From: Frigidibacter mobilis
Lineage (GTDB): Bacteria; Pseudomonadota; Alphaproteobacteria; Rhodobacterales; Rhodobacteraceae
NCBI RefSeq assembly: GCF_001620265.1
Contig: NZ_CP012661.1
Span: 3,764,501-3,828,500, forward strand
Reading direction: 5' to 3'
Length of the DNA: 64,000 nt
A program made the position numbers and the translations under genes. Shown in pieces: positions 1 through 8,370 of the stretch (the stretch's first letter is position 1; the number at the start of each line of letters is the position of its first letter). Below the pieces are notes generated by a model, which ran no database searches, was not told where the DNA came from, and was given only the letters and a program-made list of their open reading frames with translations.

Positions 1-572
1 AACCACTCGGGCTTGGTCAGGAAGTAGACCGGATCCATGCCTAGCCAGCCCAGAAGCGTGTTCACGATCCCGGCCGAGGGCGAAAAGGCGGTGATGACAA
101 TCCCCGCGATGATGACGGATGAGATGAAGTGCGGCAGGTAGACGATGGTCTGCGCGGCCTTCTTGAACTTCTGGTGCAGGACCTCGTTGAACATCACCGC
201 CAGGATGATCGGCACCGGAAAGCCGAAGATCAGCCCGTAGAAGCTGATGATGACGGTGTTGCGCAACGCCCGCAGGAACTGGTCGTTGTTGAACAGCGTG
301 TCGAAATGCTCCAGACCGATCCAGGGGCTGCCGGCCACGCCGCGGAACAGGCTGTAATCCTTGAACGCGATCTGCAGCCCGTACATCGGCTTGTAGAGGA
401 AGATGACCAACCAGATGATGGTGGGAAGCAGCATCAAGTATAGCTGCCATTCGCGCTTCAGGTGATCGCCGATCCGCTGCACACGACGTCCGCGGCGATC
501 CCGCTGCGCCTCGCGTGCCTCGATGACGATGGTTTCGGTGCGTTGGCCGGGGATGTCGGATGTCTCGCTCAT
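1..572 (-). CDS. Sugar ABC transporter permease (LplB/UgpA-like), partial
   Basis: This is the N-terminal part (about 190 residues) of a CUT1-type inner-membrane permease; the gene runs off the window at position 1. The start is the ATG at 572, which overlaps the stop of the upstream ATPase gene as ATGA, so the two are translationally coupled. A basic cytoplasmic N-terminus of about 45 residues is followed by a first membrane segment (LMLLPTIIWLVIFLY) and a stretch with the YLPHFISS motif typical of LplB-type permeases. It would form the membrane channel with a second permease and the neighbouring ATPase to import a sugar or sugar acid. The glucarate-dehydratase-like gene across the divergent promoter hints at a sugar-acid substrate, but this is inference. 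Confidence 0.85.
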   Translation of the reverse strand, partial: MSETSDIPGQRTETIVIEAREAQRDRRGRRVQRIGDHLKREWQLYLMLLPTIIWLVIFLYKPMYGLQIAFKDYSLFRGVAGSPWIGLEHFDTLFNNDQFLRALRNTVIISFYGLIFGFPVPIILAVMFNEVLHQKFKKAAQTIVYLPHFISSVIIAGIVITAFSPSAGIVNTLLGWLGMDPVYFLTKPEW

Positions 573-1672
573 GACCGGGTTCCCTGACCGGCCAGCGCCT
601 CGCCGGTCTGCGCGTCGAACACGCGGATCAGGTGCGGCGCGATGGTGAAGGCCGCGGCCTCTTCAAGCGCCTCGGCCCGCCCTACGGTGTTGGTGCGGAT
701 GACAAAGGGTGCGCCTGCCAGCGCCGCGTGCAGCAGCGCCTCGGACCCCAGCGTCTCCACCAGGTCGAGATCCACCGGAACCGCCCCCGGCGCATCCCTG
801 GCGGCAAGCTCCACAAATTCGGGCCGGATACCCAGAATGACCTCGCGGCTAGTGCCGTCCTGAAGCGCGGGCAACGGCGCCAGCGGAATCTGCGCACCAG
901 CCACCTCGGCCACCGGGCCGGTGATGCCTTCTACGATCCGCGCCCTGACCATGTTCATTGGCGGCGAGCCAAGGAAGCCTGCAACGAAGATGTTGGCGGG
1001 GTGCAGGAACAGGTCTGTCGGGGTTCCGATCTGCTCGATCCGCCCGTTGTTCATCACCACGATCCGGTCGGCCAGCGTCATCGCCTCGACTTGATCGTGG
1101 GTGACATAGATGCTGGTCGCACCAAGGCGTTTGTGCAGGCGCTTGATCTCGGCCCGCATCTGGGTGCGCAGCTTGGCATCGAGGTTCGAGAGCGGCTCGT
1201 CGAACAGGAACACCTTGGGCCGCCGCACGATGGCGCGGCCCATCGCAACGCGCTGGCGCTGGCCGCCCGACAGGTCGGCCGGGCGCCGCTCCAGATACTC
1301 CGTCAGCCCCAGGATGCCGCTGACTTCCTTTACCGCCGCGGCGATGTCGGCCTTGCTTTCCCTGCGGATGCGCAACCCGAAGGCAATGTTGTCGGCAACG
1401 TTCAGGTGCGGATAAAGAGCGTAGTTCTGGAACACCATTGCCACGTCGCGGTCCTTGGGGGCAACGCGGTTCATCCGGCGCCCGTCGATGGTCAGGTCCC
1501 CGTCCGAGATTTCCTCCAGTCCGGCAATCATCCGCAGCGTCGTCGACTTGCCACAGCCCGAGGGGCCGACGAGTACCACGAACTCCTTCTCCTGCACTTC
1601 AAGGTCGATGCCATGCACAACCCGCAACGCGCCATAGGCCTTGACGATGCCCTCAAGACGAACTCCCGCCAT
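569..1672 (-). CDS. Sugar ABC transporter ATP-binding protein, UgpC/MalK family
   Basis: Cytoplasmic ATPase of about 367 residues for a carbohydrate ABC importer. Visible motifs are Walker A GPSGCGKST (about 36-44), Q-loop Q82, signature LSGGQ (134-138) and Walker B VFLFDEP with catalytic E159, followed by a C-terminal TOBE/MOP-like domain, the length expected for UgpC/MalK. An upstream in-frame TTG/ATG extension to 1741 exists, but the start at 1672 has a GGGAGG ribosome site a few bases upstream and the usual family N-terminus. The stop overlaps the permease start by ATGA. It is transcribed away from the divergent promoter shared with the glucarate-dehydratase-like gene. The substrate is unknown from sequence; the family call is secure. 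Confidence 0.93.
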   Translation of the reverse strand: MAGVRLEGIVKAYGALRVVHGIDLEVQEKEFVVLVGPSGCGKSTTLRMIAGLEEISDGDLTIDGRRMNRVAPKDRDVAMVFQNYALYPHLNVADNIAFGLRIRRESKADIAAAVKEVSGILGLTEYLERRPADLSGGQRQRVAMGRAIVRRPKVFLFDEPLSNLDAKLRTQMRAEIKRLHKRLGATSIYVTHDQVEAMTLADRIVVMNNGRIEQIGTPTDLFLHPANIFVAGFLGSPPMNMVRARIVEGITGPVAEVAGAQIPLAPLPALQDGTSREVILGIRPEFVELAARDAPGAVPVDLDLVETLGSEALLHAALAGAPFVIRTNTVGRAEALEEAAAFTIAPHLIRVFDAQTGEALAGQGTRS

Positions 1673-1773
1673 CACGCCTCCCGTTCTCCGCGCGCCGTGT
1701 CGCTGGCGCGCCCTCCACCCCTCCCCTGCCCGAGTCAGCAACCGAAAATGCTTGCGATTCGTGCAAAGTTTAT

Positions 1774-1807
1774 ACTGGTATACTAGTCTTGCATCTGGGA
1801 TACTAGC
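1774..1807. promoter_or_regulatory. Candidate GntR operator in divergent promoter
   Basis: The near-perfect palindrome ACTGGTATACTAGT (1774-1787) is followed by a related half site GGATACTAGC (1798-1807). Both lie in the short AT-rich gap between the ABC ATPase gene and the glucarate-dehydratase-like gene. The central TGGTATACTA is identical to a site at 49354-49363 in front of another FCD GntR gene. The FCD regulator at 3173 is the obvious local candidate to bind it. The core resembles the TTGGTATACCAA-type operators known for hexuronate regulators UxuR/ExuR. Confidence 0.6.
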
Positions 1808-1842
1808 GTTAGTTTCAGGAGTCGCCGGGCCGGGGAGCCGAC

Positions 1843-3093
1843 ATGAAAGTCATCGAAATCACCGTCACACCAATCGCCGTTCCGGACGTGCCCCTGGCCA
1901 ACACCAAGGGCGTTCATCAATCGGTGTTCCTGCGCTCGATCATCGAAGTGAAGACTGATACCGGACTTGTCGGCCTGTCCGAAACCTATGGGGCCAAACG
2001 CACGTTGGCGGGTCTGCAAGCGGTTGCACCCCTGCTGGAAGGGCTAGACCCCTACGACCTGCGTGACCTTCGCGCCCGGATCGAGCGCGCCCTGCCGGAT
2101 GCGGGCGGCATCAACGCCCCCACCGCCCTTGCCGATCACCAGCTTGTCGATGTCGTCTACAGCGCCTTCGAGATCGCCCTTCTCGACATCCGCGGCAAGG
2201 AGGTGGGCCGCCCGCTTTATGACCTTCTCGGCGGGGCCACACGCAAGACGGTCTCGTTCGGCGCCTACCTGTTCTTCAAGTTCGACAAGCGCGACCTGAC
2301 CTTCGGCCCCGACATCATGGGCGAGGTAATGACGCCGGATGCCCTTGTCGAACAGGCCCGCGCCTTTGTCGGCGAGTATGGCTTCCGCTCGCTGAAGCTG
2401 AAGGGCGGCGTGCTGGAGCCGGACCTTGAGGTCGAGACGATGCTGAAACTGCGCGAGGCCTTCCCCCATCACCCCCTTCGCATAGACCCGATGGGCGCCT
2501 GGAGCGTGCAGACCGCCAAGCGCGTGGTCGATCAGCTGCATGGCGTGCTGGAATACCTCGAAGACCCCTGCCGCGGCATGGATGCAATGGCAGAGCTGTC
2601 AGCCCTGATCGACATGCCGCTGGCGACAAACCTTGTCGTGGTGGAGTTCGAGCAGATCATCGAGGCGGTTAAGACGGACGCCGTGCAGATCATCCTGTCG
2701 GATCACCACTACTGGCGCGGCGCAACCGGAGCGATCCACCTAGGCGAGATGTGCCGCGCGGCAGGGCTTGGCGTGTCGATGCACTCGAACTCGCACCTTG
2801 GCATTTCACTGGCGGCCATGTGCCATGTCGCGGCCGCCACCCCGAACCTCACCTATGACTGCGACACGCATTATCCCTGGTCCACCAAGGAAATCGTCAA
2901 GGGCGGCCGGCCGCAGTTCCGCGACGGGACACTTCAGGTGCCGGACGGACCGGGTCTCGGCGTGGAACTGGACCATGAGGCGGTTGTCGAATTGCACGAC
3001 CTCTACAACCGGGTGATGGTGGTGGATCGGGACGATACCGACGAGATGCTGAAATACGTCCCGGACTATGTACGCAAGGTGCCGAGATGGTAG
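1843..3093 (+). CDS. Enolase-superfamily dehydratase, glucarate dehydratase-like
   Basis: A 416-residue enolase-superfamily enzyme with the arrangement of the glucarate dehydratase group, which dehydrates sugar diacids to keto-deoxy acids. Visible are the KxK catalytic pair (K185/K187 in LKLKGG), metal ligands in RIDPMGAW and EDP, an Asp/Asn pair in ILSDHHYW, and the catalytic-His motif MHSNSHLGIS followed by DTHYPW. The N-terminus MKVIEITVTPIAVPD also matches that group. The protein is a little shorter than enterobacterial GudD (about 446), so the exact substrate may differ. A purine-rich GGGGAG stretch precedes the ATG. Next to a sugar ABC transporter and a GntR regulator it looks like part of a sugar-acid uptake and degradation unit. 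Confidence 0.88.
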   Translation: MKVIEITVTPIAVPDVPLANTKGVHQSVFLRSIIEVKTDTGLVGLSETYGAKRTLAGLQAVAPLLEGLDPYDLRDLRARIERALPDAGGINAPTALADHQLVDVVYSAFEIALLDIRGKEVGRPLYDLLGGATRKTVSFGAYLFFKFDKRDLTFGPDIMGEVMTPDALVEQARAFVGEYGFRSLKLKGGVLEPDLEVETMLKLREAFPHHPLRIDPMGAWSVQTAKRVVDQLHGVLEYLEDPCRGMDAMAELSALIDMPLATNLVVVEFEQIIEAVKTDAVQIILSDHHYWRGATGAIHLGEMCRAAGLGVSMHSNSHLGISLAAMCHVAAATPNLTYDCDTHYPWSTKEIVKGGRPQFRDGTLQVPDGPGLGVELDHEAVVELHDLYNRVMVVDRDDTDEMLKYVPDYVRKVPRW

Positions 3094-3172
3094 CCAGAGC
3101 GCCGCACGGGCGCGTGAAACTGGCATTGCGGGGGTTTGGGCGGTATTTGGCCGGATGGCGGAGGAATTTTGA

Positions 3173-3871
3173 ATGATGCAGATCCACACCTCTCGGGATC
3201 GACGGACCAGCGTCGAACAGATCTTCGACTACCTCTACGACGAAATTCATTCCCTGCGCCTCAAACCCGGCGACAAGATCTCGGAGGCTGACATCGCTGC
3301 ACAGTTCGGCGTGTCGCGCCAGCCGGTCCGCGATGCGTTCAGCCGGCTGGAAAACCTTGACCTGCTGGTGATCCGCCCGCAGCGCGCCACCGAGGTGAAG
3401 CGCTTCTCGGCCCGCGAGATCGAGAAATCGCGCTTCGTGCGCGCCTCGGTCGAAGCCGAGGTACTGCGCCGCGCTGCAAGGCGCTGCGACCCGCCGGGCG
3501 CCGCGCTGCTTGAAGCCTGCCTGACAGAGCAGCGCAGGGCCATCGCGGACAGCGACTACCGCGCCTTCAGCCGCCTCGACTACGAATTTCACGGCACATT
3601 GTGCCGGATCGCGGGCGTCCCTTTCGCATTCGAAGTGATCTCGGCAGAAAAGAGCAAGGTCGACAGGCTCTGCATTCTGAGCCTCAAGAAAGAAGACCGC
3701 ATGCCGCAACTGCTTGAGGATCACGAAGAGATCGTCCGCGCCGTAACGGCAGGTGACGCCGAGGCCGCCATCGCGGCGGGAATGCTGCATCTTTCCCGCC
3801 TGGATGCCACGATCAACGCCATCACCGAGAACAGCGCGCATTACTTCGAGCCCGATCCCGCCTCCGGTTGA
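3173..3871 (+). CDS. GntR/FCD-family transcriptional regulator
   Basis: A 232-residue regulator with an N-terminal winged helix (about residues 10-75, with the typical SEADIAAQFGVSRQPVRDAFSRLE helix-turn-helix split over two helices) and a C-terminal all-helical FCD ligand-binding domain. FCD metal/ligand residues appear as DYEFH and the late H in GMLHL. The start at 3173 has GGAGG eight bases upstream. It lies 80 bp behind the dehydratase gene in the same direction, so it probably controls that gene and the divergent ABC transporter through the palindrome at 1774-1787. The ligand is likely a sugar acid by context only. Confidence 0.9.
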   Translation: MMQIHTSRDRRTSVEQIFDYLYDEIHSLRLKPGDKISEADIAAQFGVSRQPVRDAFSRLENLDLLVIRPQRATEVKRFSAREIEKSRFVRASVEAEVLRRAARRCDPPGAALLEACLTEQRRAIADSDYRAFSRLDYEFHGTLCRIAGVPFAFEVISAEKSKVDRLCILSLKKEDRMPQLLEDHEEIVRAVTAGDAEAAIAAGMLHLSRLDATINAITENSAHYFEPDPASG

Positions 3872-3959
3872 GCCCCTTCGGCCCTGCCCGGCCATCTCTC
3901 CACCCCCGGTACTGCCACGGCGCGCTGACGGCGGGCCCAATTGAAATGTCCGCATCCGA

Positions 3960-5318
3960 ATGACCAGCGCCCGCCTCGACCTGCCCCCTCCGACCAACCG
4001 CACCGTGCTGCTGATGGCCTGGCCGATGACGATGATGGCGATCATGCTGCACGGCATCGTCGTAATAGATGCCTATGTGGTCGCAGGCCTCGGCGAGGCA
4101 TCGCTTGCGGCAATGGGATTGGCCGGATCGCTTGCGGGGCTCTTGCTTGGAATGCTCTCGGCCTTCGCAATGGCGACCCAGATCCGGCAGGCGCAGGCGT
4201 TCGGCTCTGGCAAGGCGGTCGGGATGAAGACCGGGGTCTGCTGCGGGCTTGTCATCAACTTGGCCGTCGCCCTTGTCGGTGCCGTGCTGGCCCTTGTCTT
4301 CGGGGGCACCATCCTCAGCGTCCTCGCCCACAGCCCCCTCATCGCGGCGGATGCGAAGAGCTATCTCGACATGTTTCTTCTCGTGGTCCTGATGGAAGCG
4401 GTGGCGCTTGTGCTCTCGAGCCACTTCAACGCCTGCGGCGCAACGCGGCTGCCATTCTACAGCTACCTTATCTCGCTCCCGGTAAACGTGGGAACCAGTA
4501 TCGCGCTGATCCACGGGCTTGGCGGTCTACCAGAAATGGGCGTCAGTGGCGCGGCTGCCGGCAGCGCGCTTGGCTCGGCGCTCAGAACCGCATTTCTGGC
4601 ACGGATGTTCCACAGGATGTTCCGCAGCTATCTTGATGTTGCAGGCTGGCTCGGCGGAGCGTTCTGGCCGGCATTCCGGGGCCACCTTCTGTTCGCCCTG
4701 CCCATCGCCGCAACCTTCATCAGCGCCACGCTGTCAACCAGCGTCTGCACGATGATCTTCGCCGGCCTGAACGTGAACCAGTTCGCGGCAATGGTGCTGA
4801 TAATGCCTTGGGTGATGATCGCCGGCACCATCGGCATGTCTTGGGCCCAGGCCACGGGCATCATCGTCGCACAACTGATCGGACAGGGGCAGCGGGGCGC
4901 CGCGCTTGACCGGTTCCTGAGCGGCGCCTGGCGTGCAGCCTTCGTGACGGCGGGGCTGGTCGCCCTGATCTATTTTTTGGTCTGGCTGGTCTCTCCGGTT
5001 CTCTACCCCAGGCTGCATCCCGAAACCCGCGCGACCCTGGCGCAATTCCTGCCGATCCTGTTGTTGTTGCCGTTTCCCAAGGAATCCAATGCGATCTGCG
5101 GCAACACCCTGCGGGCGGCGGGCGAGACCGTCTATGTCATGCATGTCTTCGTCTGGTCGCAATGGCTGTTCCGTGTACCTGCCACGGCCATCATGATCCT
5201 CTGGCTTGACCTGTCGGCAGTCTGGGTGTTCTCGCTGCTTCTGCTCGAGGAACTGGTGAAACTCCCAGCGTTCCACATCCGGCTCTTCAGGGGCACATGG
5301 AAGCAGGCCGAGAGCTGA
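3960..5318 (+). CDS. MATE-family multidrug/toxin extrusion transporter
   Basis: A 452-residue integral membrane protein with about twelve hydrophobic helices in two repeated halves, as in MATE cation-coupled exporters. The N-terminal half contains the family-like segment LLMAWPMTMMAIMLHGI and GxA-rich helices; the second half repeats this after about residue 235. No strong Shine-Dalgarno sequence is visible before the ATG at 3960. It follows the GntR gene by 88 bp and could be cotranscribed. Exporting an organic cation or acting as a relief valve for sugar-acid intermediates is possible, but the substrate cannot be read from sequence. Confidence 0.82.
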   Translation: MTSARLDLPPPTNRTVLLMAWPMTMMAIMLHGIVVIDAYVVAGLGEASLAAMGLAGSLAGLLLGMLSAFAMATQIRQAQAFGSGKAVGMKTGVCCGLVINLAVALVGAVLALVFGGTILSVLAHSPLIAADAKSYLDMFLLVVLMEAVALVLSSHFNACGATRLPFYSYLISLPVNVGTSIALIHGLGGLPEMGVSGAAAGSALGSALRTAFLARMFHRMFRSYLDVAGWLGGAFWPAFRGHLLFALPIAATFISATLSTSVCTMIFAGLNVNQFAAMVLIMPWVMIAGTIGMSWAQATGIIVAQLIGQGQRGAALDRFLSGAWRAAFVTAGLVALIYFLVWLVSPVLYPRLHPETRATLAQFLPILLLLPFPKESNAICGNTLRAAGETVYVMHVFVWSQWLFRVPATAIMILWLDLSAVWVFSLLLLEELVKLPAFHIRLFRGTWKQAES

Positions 5319-5599
5319 CCTGAAGCAAGGACAGATCGGCCCGCTCAACCTTCAAGCGCCGCGACTGCCTGCTTTCTGGCGTGTGACAGATCCTGCCCTG
5401 CCGGCACCAAGGCGCGGCGAAGCCCGACTGGCAGCAAACCATAGCGCGGATGCCGTGGAGGTTGTAGCCCGGGCGCGGGCGGAAAATGGTCCCCCGGCTT
5501 GACGCCGGCCGCCGGAACTGCGCGGTTTGTCGCAGATCTGTTCGCCGGCCGGGCGCCGACGATCGACCTTACCCCGGTTTCATCCCAAAAGGCGCTACC

Positions 5600-6601
5600 A
5601 TGACAACCCATACCTTCTCGTGCATCGACGGTCATACCTGCGGCAACCCGGTGCGGCTTGTCTCGGGCGGCGGGCCGCGGCTGGAGGGTGCGACCATGCT
5701 GGAGCGGCGCGCACATTTCCTGCGCGAGTTCGACTGGATCCGCACCGGCCTGATGTTCGAGCCGCGCGGCCACGACATGATGTCGGGCGCAATCCTCTAC
5801 CCGCCGACCCGCCCCGATTGTGAGGTCGCGGTTCTGTATATCGAAACCTCGGGCTGCCTGCCGATGTGCGGACATGGCACGATCGGCACAATTACAATGG
5901 GCATTGAGAATGGCCTGATCCAGCCGCGCGAGCCGGGCCGGCTGTCCATCGACACCCCCGCCGGCAAGGTCGACATCACCTATCGCCAGGAAGGCCGCTT
6001 TGTCGAAGAGGTGCGGCTGACGAATGTGCCGGGCTTCCTGTTCGCCGAAGGGCTGGTCGCCGAGGTCGAGGGGCTGGGAGAGATCGCGGTCGATGTGGCC
6101 TATGGCGGAAACTTCTATGCCATTGTCGAACCGCAGAAGAGTTTCCGCGACATTGCCGACCACAGCGCCGGCGATCTGATCGCATGGTCGCCGAAACTGC
6201 GCGCGGCGCTGAACGCCAAGTATGAGTTCGTCCATCCCGAGCACCCCCAGATCAGCGGCTTGTCGCATATCCTGTGGACCGGCGCCGCGACGGTTCAGGG
6301 TGCCCGTGCCCGCAACGCTGTGTTCTATGGCGACAAGGCCATCGACCGTTCGCCCTGCGGCACCGGCACCTCGGCCCGGATGGCGCAGCTGGCGGCCAAG
6401 GGACGGCTGAAGGTGGGCGACGAATTCTGGCATGAATCGATCATCGGCTCGATCTTCAAGGGCCGGGTCGAGGCGGAAGCCAGCGTCGCGGGCCGGCCCG
6501 CCATCATTCCCTCCATTGCGGGCTGGGCGCGGATGACCGGCTACAACACCATCTTCATCGATGACCGCGACCCCTTCGCACATGGTTTTGTCGTGAGATA
6601 G
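5600..6601 (+). CDS. 4-hydroxyproline 2-epimerase (proline racemase family)
   Basis: A 333-residue proline-racemase-family enzyme with both catalytic cysteines: C90 in MCGHGTIG and C253 in SPCGTGTSA. Having both thiols indicates racemase or epimerase activity rather than the dehydratase branch, which has Thr instead of the second Cys. The length matches 4-hydroxyproline epimerases, which convert trans-4-hydroxy-L-proline to cis-4-hydroxy-D-proline. The frame is open further upstream to 5486, but the ATG at 5600 begins with the conserved family N-terminus (MTTHTFSCIDGHTCGNPVR) and has AAAAGG upstream. The TRAP transporter, GntR regulator and DapA-type deaminase downstream support a hydroxyproline pathway. 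The roughly 280 bp upstream of this gene hold no other recognisable gene. Confidence 0.9.
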   Translation: MTTHTFSCIDGHTCGNPVRLVSGGGPRLEGATMLERRAHFLREFDWIRTGLMFEPRGHDMMSGAILYPPTRPDCEVAVLYIETSGCLPMCGHGTIGTITMGIENGLIQPREPGRLSIDTPAGKVDITYRQEGRFVEEVRLTNVPGFLFAEGLVAEVEGLGEIAVDVAYGGNFYAIVEPQKSFRDIADHSAGDLIAWSPKLRAALNAKYEFVHPEHPQISGLSHILWTGAATVQGARARNAVFYGDKAIDRSPCGTGTSARMAQLAAKGRLKVGDEFWHESIIGSIFKGRVEAEASVAGRPAIIPSIAGWARMTGYNTIFIDDRDPFAHGFVVR

Positions 6602-6649
6602 TGCTGGCCCCGGCCTTTCCCTAACCTTTGTCTGGACGGCGCCGATGCT

Positions 6650-6683
6650 CCCTCCGCCTGCAAATACGCCTGCAGGCGGAGGG
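6650..6683 (+). terminator. Perfect 13-bp stem-loop after epimerase gene
   Basis: CCCTCCGCCTGCA (6650-6662) and its exact reverse complement (6671-6683) are separated by an 8-nt loop, 48 bases behind the epimerase stop. No T-run follows, so it may be a rho-assisted or weak terminator, or an RNA-stabilising structure at the end of the epimerase message. Confidence 0.55.
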
Positions 6684-6723
6684 CGGAGCCTGTGACAGTT
6701 TAGCGCAAGACGGCTCAGATTTT

Positions 6724-6771
6724 TGTCGACAGCAAGAATATTCTTAGTATTCTTTATGAACAGAAAAGAAT
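6724..6771. promoter_or_regulatory. TGTCGACA operator and AT-rich dyads before TRAP operon
   Basis: The palindrome TGTCGACA (6724-6731) is one of three copies in this module (others at 9762 and 10554). It is followed directly by a perfect 12-bp palindrome AAGAATATTCTT (6734-6745) and by ATTCTT (6749-6754) paired with AAGAAT (6766-6771), just before the ribosome site of the TRAP binding-protein gene. The first element is probably the GntR operator; the AT-rich dyads may overlap the -10 region. Confidence 0.6.
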
Positions 6772-6787
6772 CTTCAGGGAAAATGCC

Positions 6788-7849
6788 ATGACAAATCTGT
6801 TGATGAAAGCCGCGCTTGCCGCCGGCTTTTCAGCCCTAGCCCTTGGCGCGGCGGCGCAGGACGTCACCTGGAGGGTGCCGACTTCGGTTCCCGAGGGATC
6901 GCCTTATTACGTGAACTTCCTTGTCCGCTTCGCCGAAAACGTCGACCTGCTGACCGACAGCCGGGTCGAGATCCAGCCCTTTGGCGCGGGCGTCCTCGTG
7001 CCGGCGCTGCAGGTCTATGACGGCGTACGCGACGGCATCGTTGAGGCCGGTCACTCCACCCCCAGCTATCTGGTCAACCAGAACCCGGAAAATGCCATCT
7101 ACGCCGGCTTCCCCGGCGGCATGGGCCCCGAGGCCTATACGACCTGGATCTACGAAGGCGGCGGCAAGGAAGCGCTGGAAAAGCTGCGCGCCAGCGAAGG
7201 CATGAAATCGCTGGTCGTCGGCATAGGCTCTTCCGAGATCATGGCCCACTCCAACAAGCCCATCCGTACCGCCGAAGACCTGAAGGGCCTGAAATACCGC
7301 ACCTCCGGCCCCTGGGCCGCGGTAATGAAGGACTATTTCGGCGCGGTGCCGACCGTTGTGCCGCCGGGTGAGATCTACACCCTGCTGGAGCGCAAGGGCG
7401 TGGATGCCATCGAATGGGGCCCGCCCTCGGGCAACCTGCCTGAAGGCTTCCATGAAGCCGCGCCCTATATCGTCGTGCCGGGCGTGCACCAGCCGACCTT
7501 CCTTTGGGAAGTCGTGATGAAGCAGGAAACCTGGGATGCGCTGCCCGAAGATCTGAAGCCGAAGCTGGAAGCGGCTGCCGAACTGACCACCCTGCAGGCC
7601 CTGACCCATATGTATGACCAGGACATCAAGGCGATGGAGCAGTTCCGCACGACCAATGTCGAGATCATCAACCTGGATCCCGCCTTCATCGAGGAAATGT
7701 CGGACGCCGGGCGCGACTGGATTGCGAAGACTGCAGAAGCCGAAGCTGCAGCCGGCCGCGGCACGATGAAGGAGGTCCTCGCCGACTACACCGACTACCG
7801 GACCCGCTGGTCGGCCGAGAGCGGCTATCTGATCCGCAACGAGGACTGA
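6788..7849 (+). CDS. TRAP transporter substrate-binding protein (DctP family)
   Basis: A 353-residue periplasmic binding protein of the DctP/TRAP family with an N-terminal signal peptide (hydrophobic core about residues 5-20, cleavage after AAAQ-like residues). It delivers its ligand to the DctQ/DctM membrane proteins encoded immediately downstream. Family features include a GLKYRTSG-type segment and the conserved arginine region that binds a carboxylate. An AGGGA site lies upstream of the ATG. Context with epimerase and deaminase suggests hydroxyproline or a proline/hydroxyproline betaine as substrate; this is inference. Confidence 0.9.
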   Translation: MTNLLMKAALAAGFSALALGAAAQDVTWRVPTSVPEGSPYYVNFLVRFAENVDLLTDSRVEIQPFGAGVLVPALQVYDGVRDGIVEAGHSTPSYLVNQNPENAIYAGFPGGMGPEAYTTWIYEGGGKEALEKLRASEGMKSLVVGIGSSEIMAHSNKPIRTAEDLKGLKYRTSGPWAAVMKDYFGAVPTVVPPGEIYTLLERKGVDAIEWGPPSGNLPEGFHEAAPYIVVPGVHQPTFLWEVVMKQETWDALPEDLKPKLEAAAELTTLQALTHMYDQDIKAMEQFRTTNVEIINLDPAFIEEMSDAGRDWIAKTAEAEAAAGRGTMKEVLADYTDYRTRWSAESGYLIRNED

Positions 7850-7850
7850 C

Positions 7851-8369
7851 ATGAAGACCCTTCTCTCGGCGATCGACCGGACCTCTGCAGGCCTTGGCCG
7901 CATCGCCGAGGTCGTGGTCCTGATCCTGATCGTGGCGATGCTCTACGAAGTGGCGGCGCGCTATATCTTCGGCGCCCCGACTCTCTGGGCTTTCGACATC
8001 GCCTACATGAGCACGGGTGTGCTCTTCGTTCTTGGCGCGGCGCAGGCGCTGCGCCAGGACGCCCATGTGCGGATCGACGTGCTGTCGTCGCGCTTCTCGC
8101 ATCGGGTGCGAGGCTGGATCGACGGGATAGCCTTCCTGTTCGTCCTAGCCCCGATCTTCTGCAAGCTGGCCTGGATCGGCGGTCAACGTACCTGGCGCGC
8201 CTATACCCTTGGCGAGGTGGAGCATGTCAGCCCCTGGGCGCCGCTGATGTGGCCCTTCTACGCCTTGCTGACCATCGGCCTTGCCGCGCTGACGCTTCAG
8301 CTTGCCGCGCAGGGCATCCGCGCGCTGGCCGGGCGCGGCCGCCCCGCCGACCTCACGCTGGAGAGCTGA
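7851..8369 (+). CDS. TRAP transporter small permease (DctQ family)
   Basis: A 172-residue membrane protein with about four hydrophobic helices, the small DctQ subunit of a TRAP transporter. It starts one base after the stop of the binding-protein gene and ends one base before the large permease, so the three are one transcription unit. The WAFDIAYMSTGVLFVLGAAQALR region with the following HVRID is characteristic of DctQ. It pairs with the DctM protein to form the sodium-coupled carrier. Confidence 0.9.
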   Translation: MKTLLSAIDRTSAGLGRIAEVVVLILIVAMLYEVAARYIFGAPTLWAFDIAYMSTGVLFVLGAAQALRQDAHVRIDVLSSRFSHRVRGWIDGIAFLFVLAPIFCKLAWIGGQRTWRAYTLGEVEHVSPWAPLMWPFYALLTIGLAALTLQLAAQGIRALAGRGRPADLTLES

Positions 8370-8370
8370 C

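Noticed and set aside
5345..6583. 412-residue minus-strand open frame
   Set aside because: Antisense of the hydroxyproline epimerase, whose catalytic motifs are clear on the plus strand.
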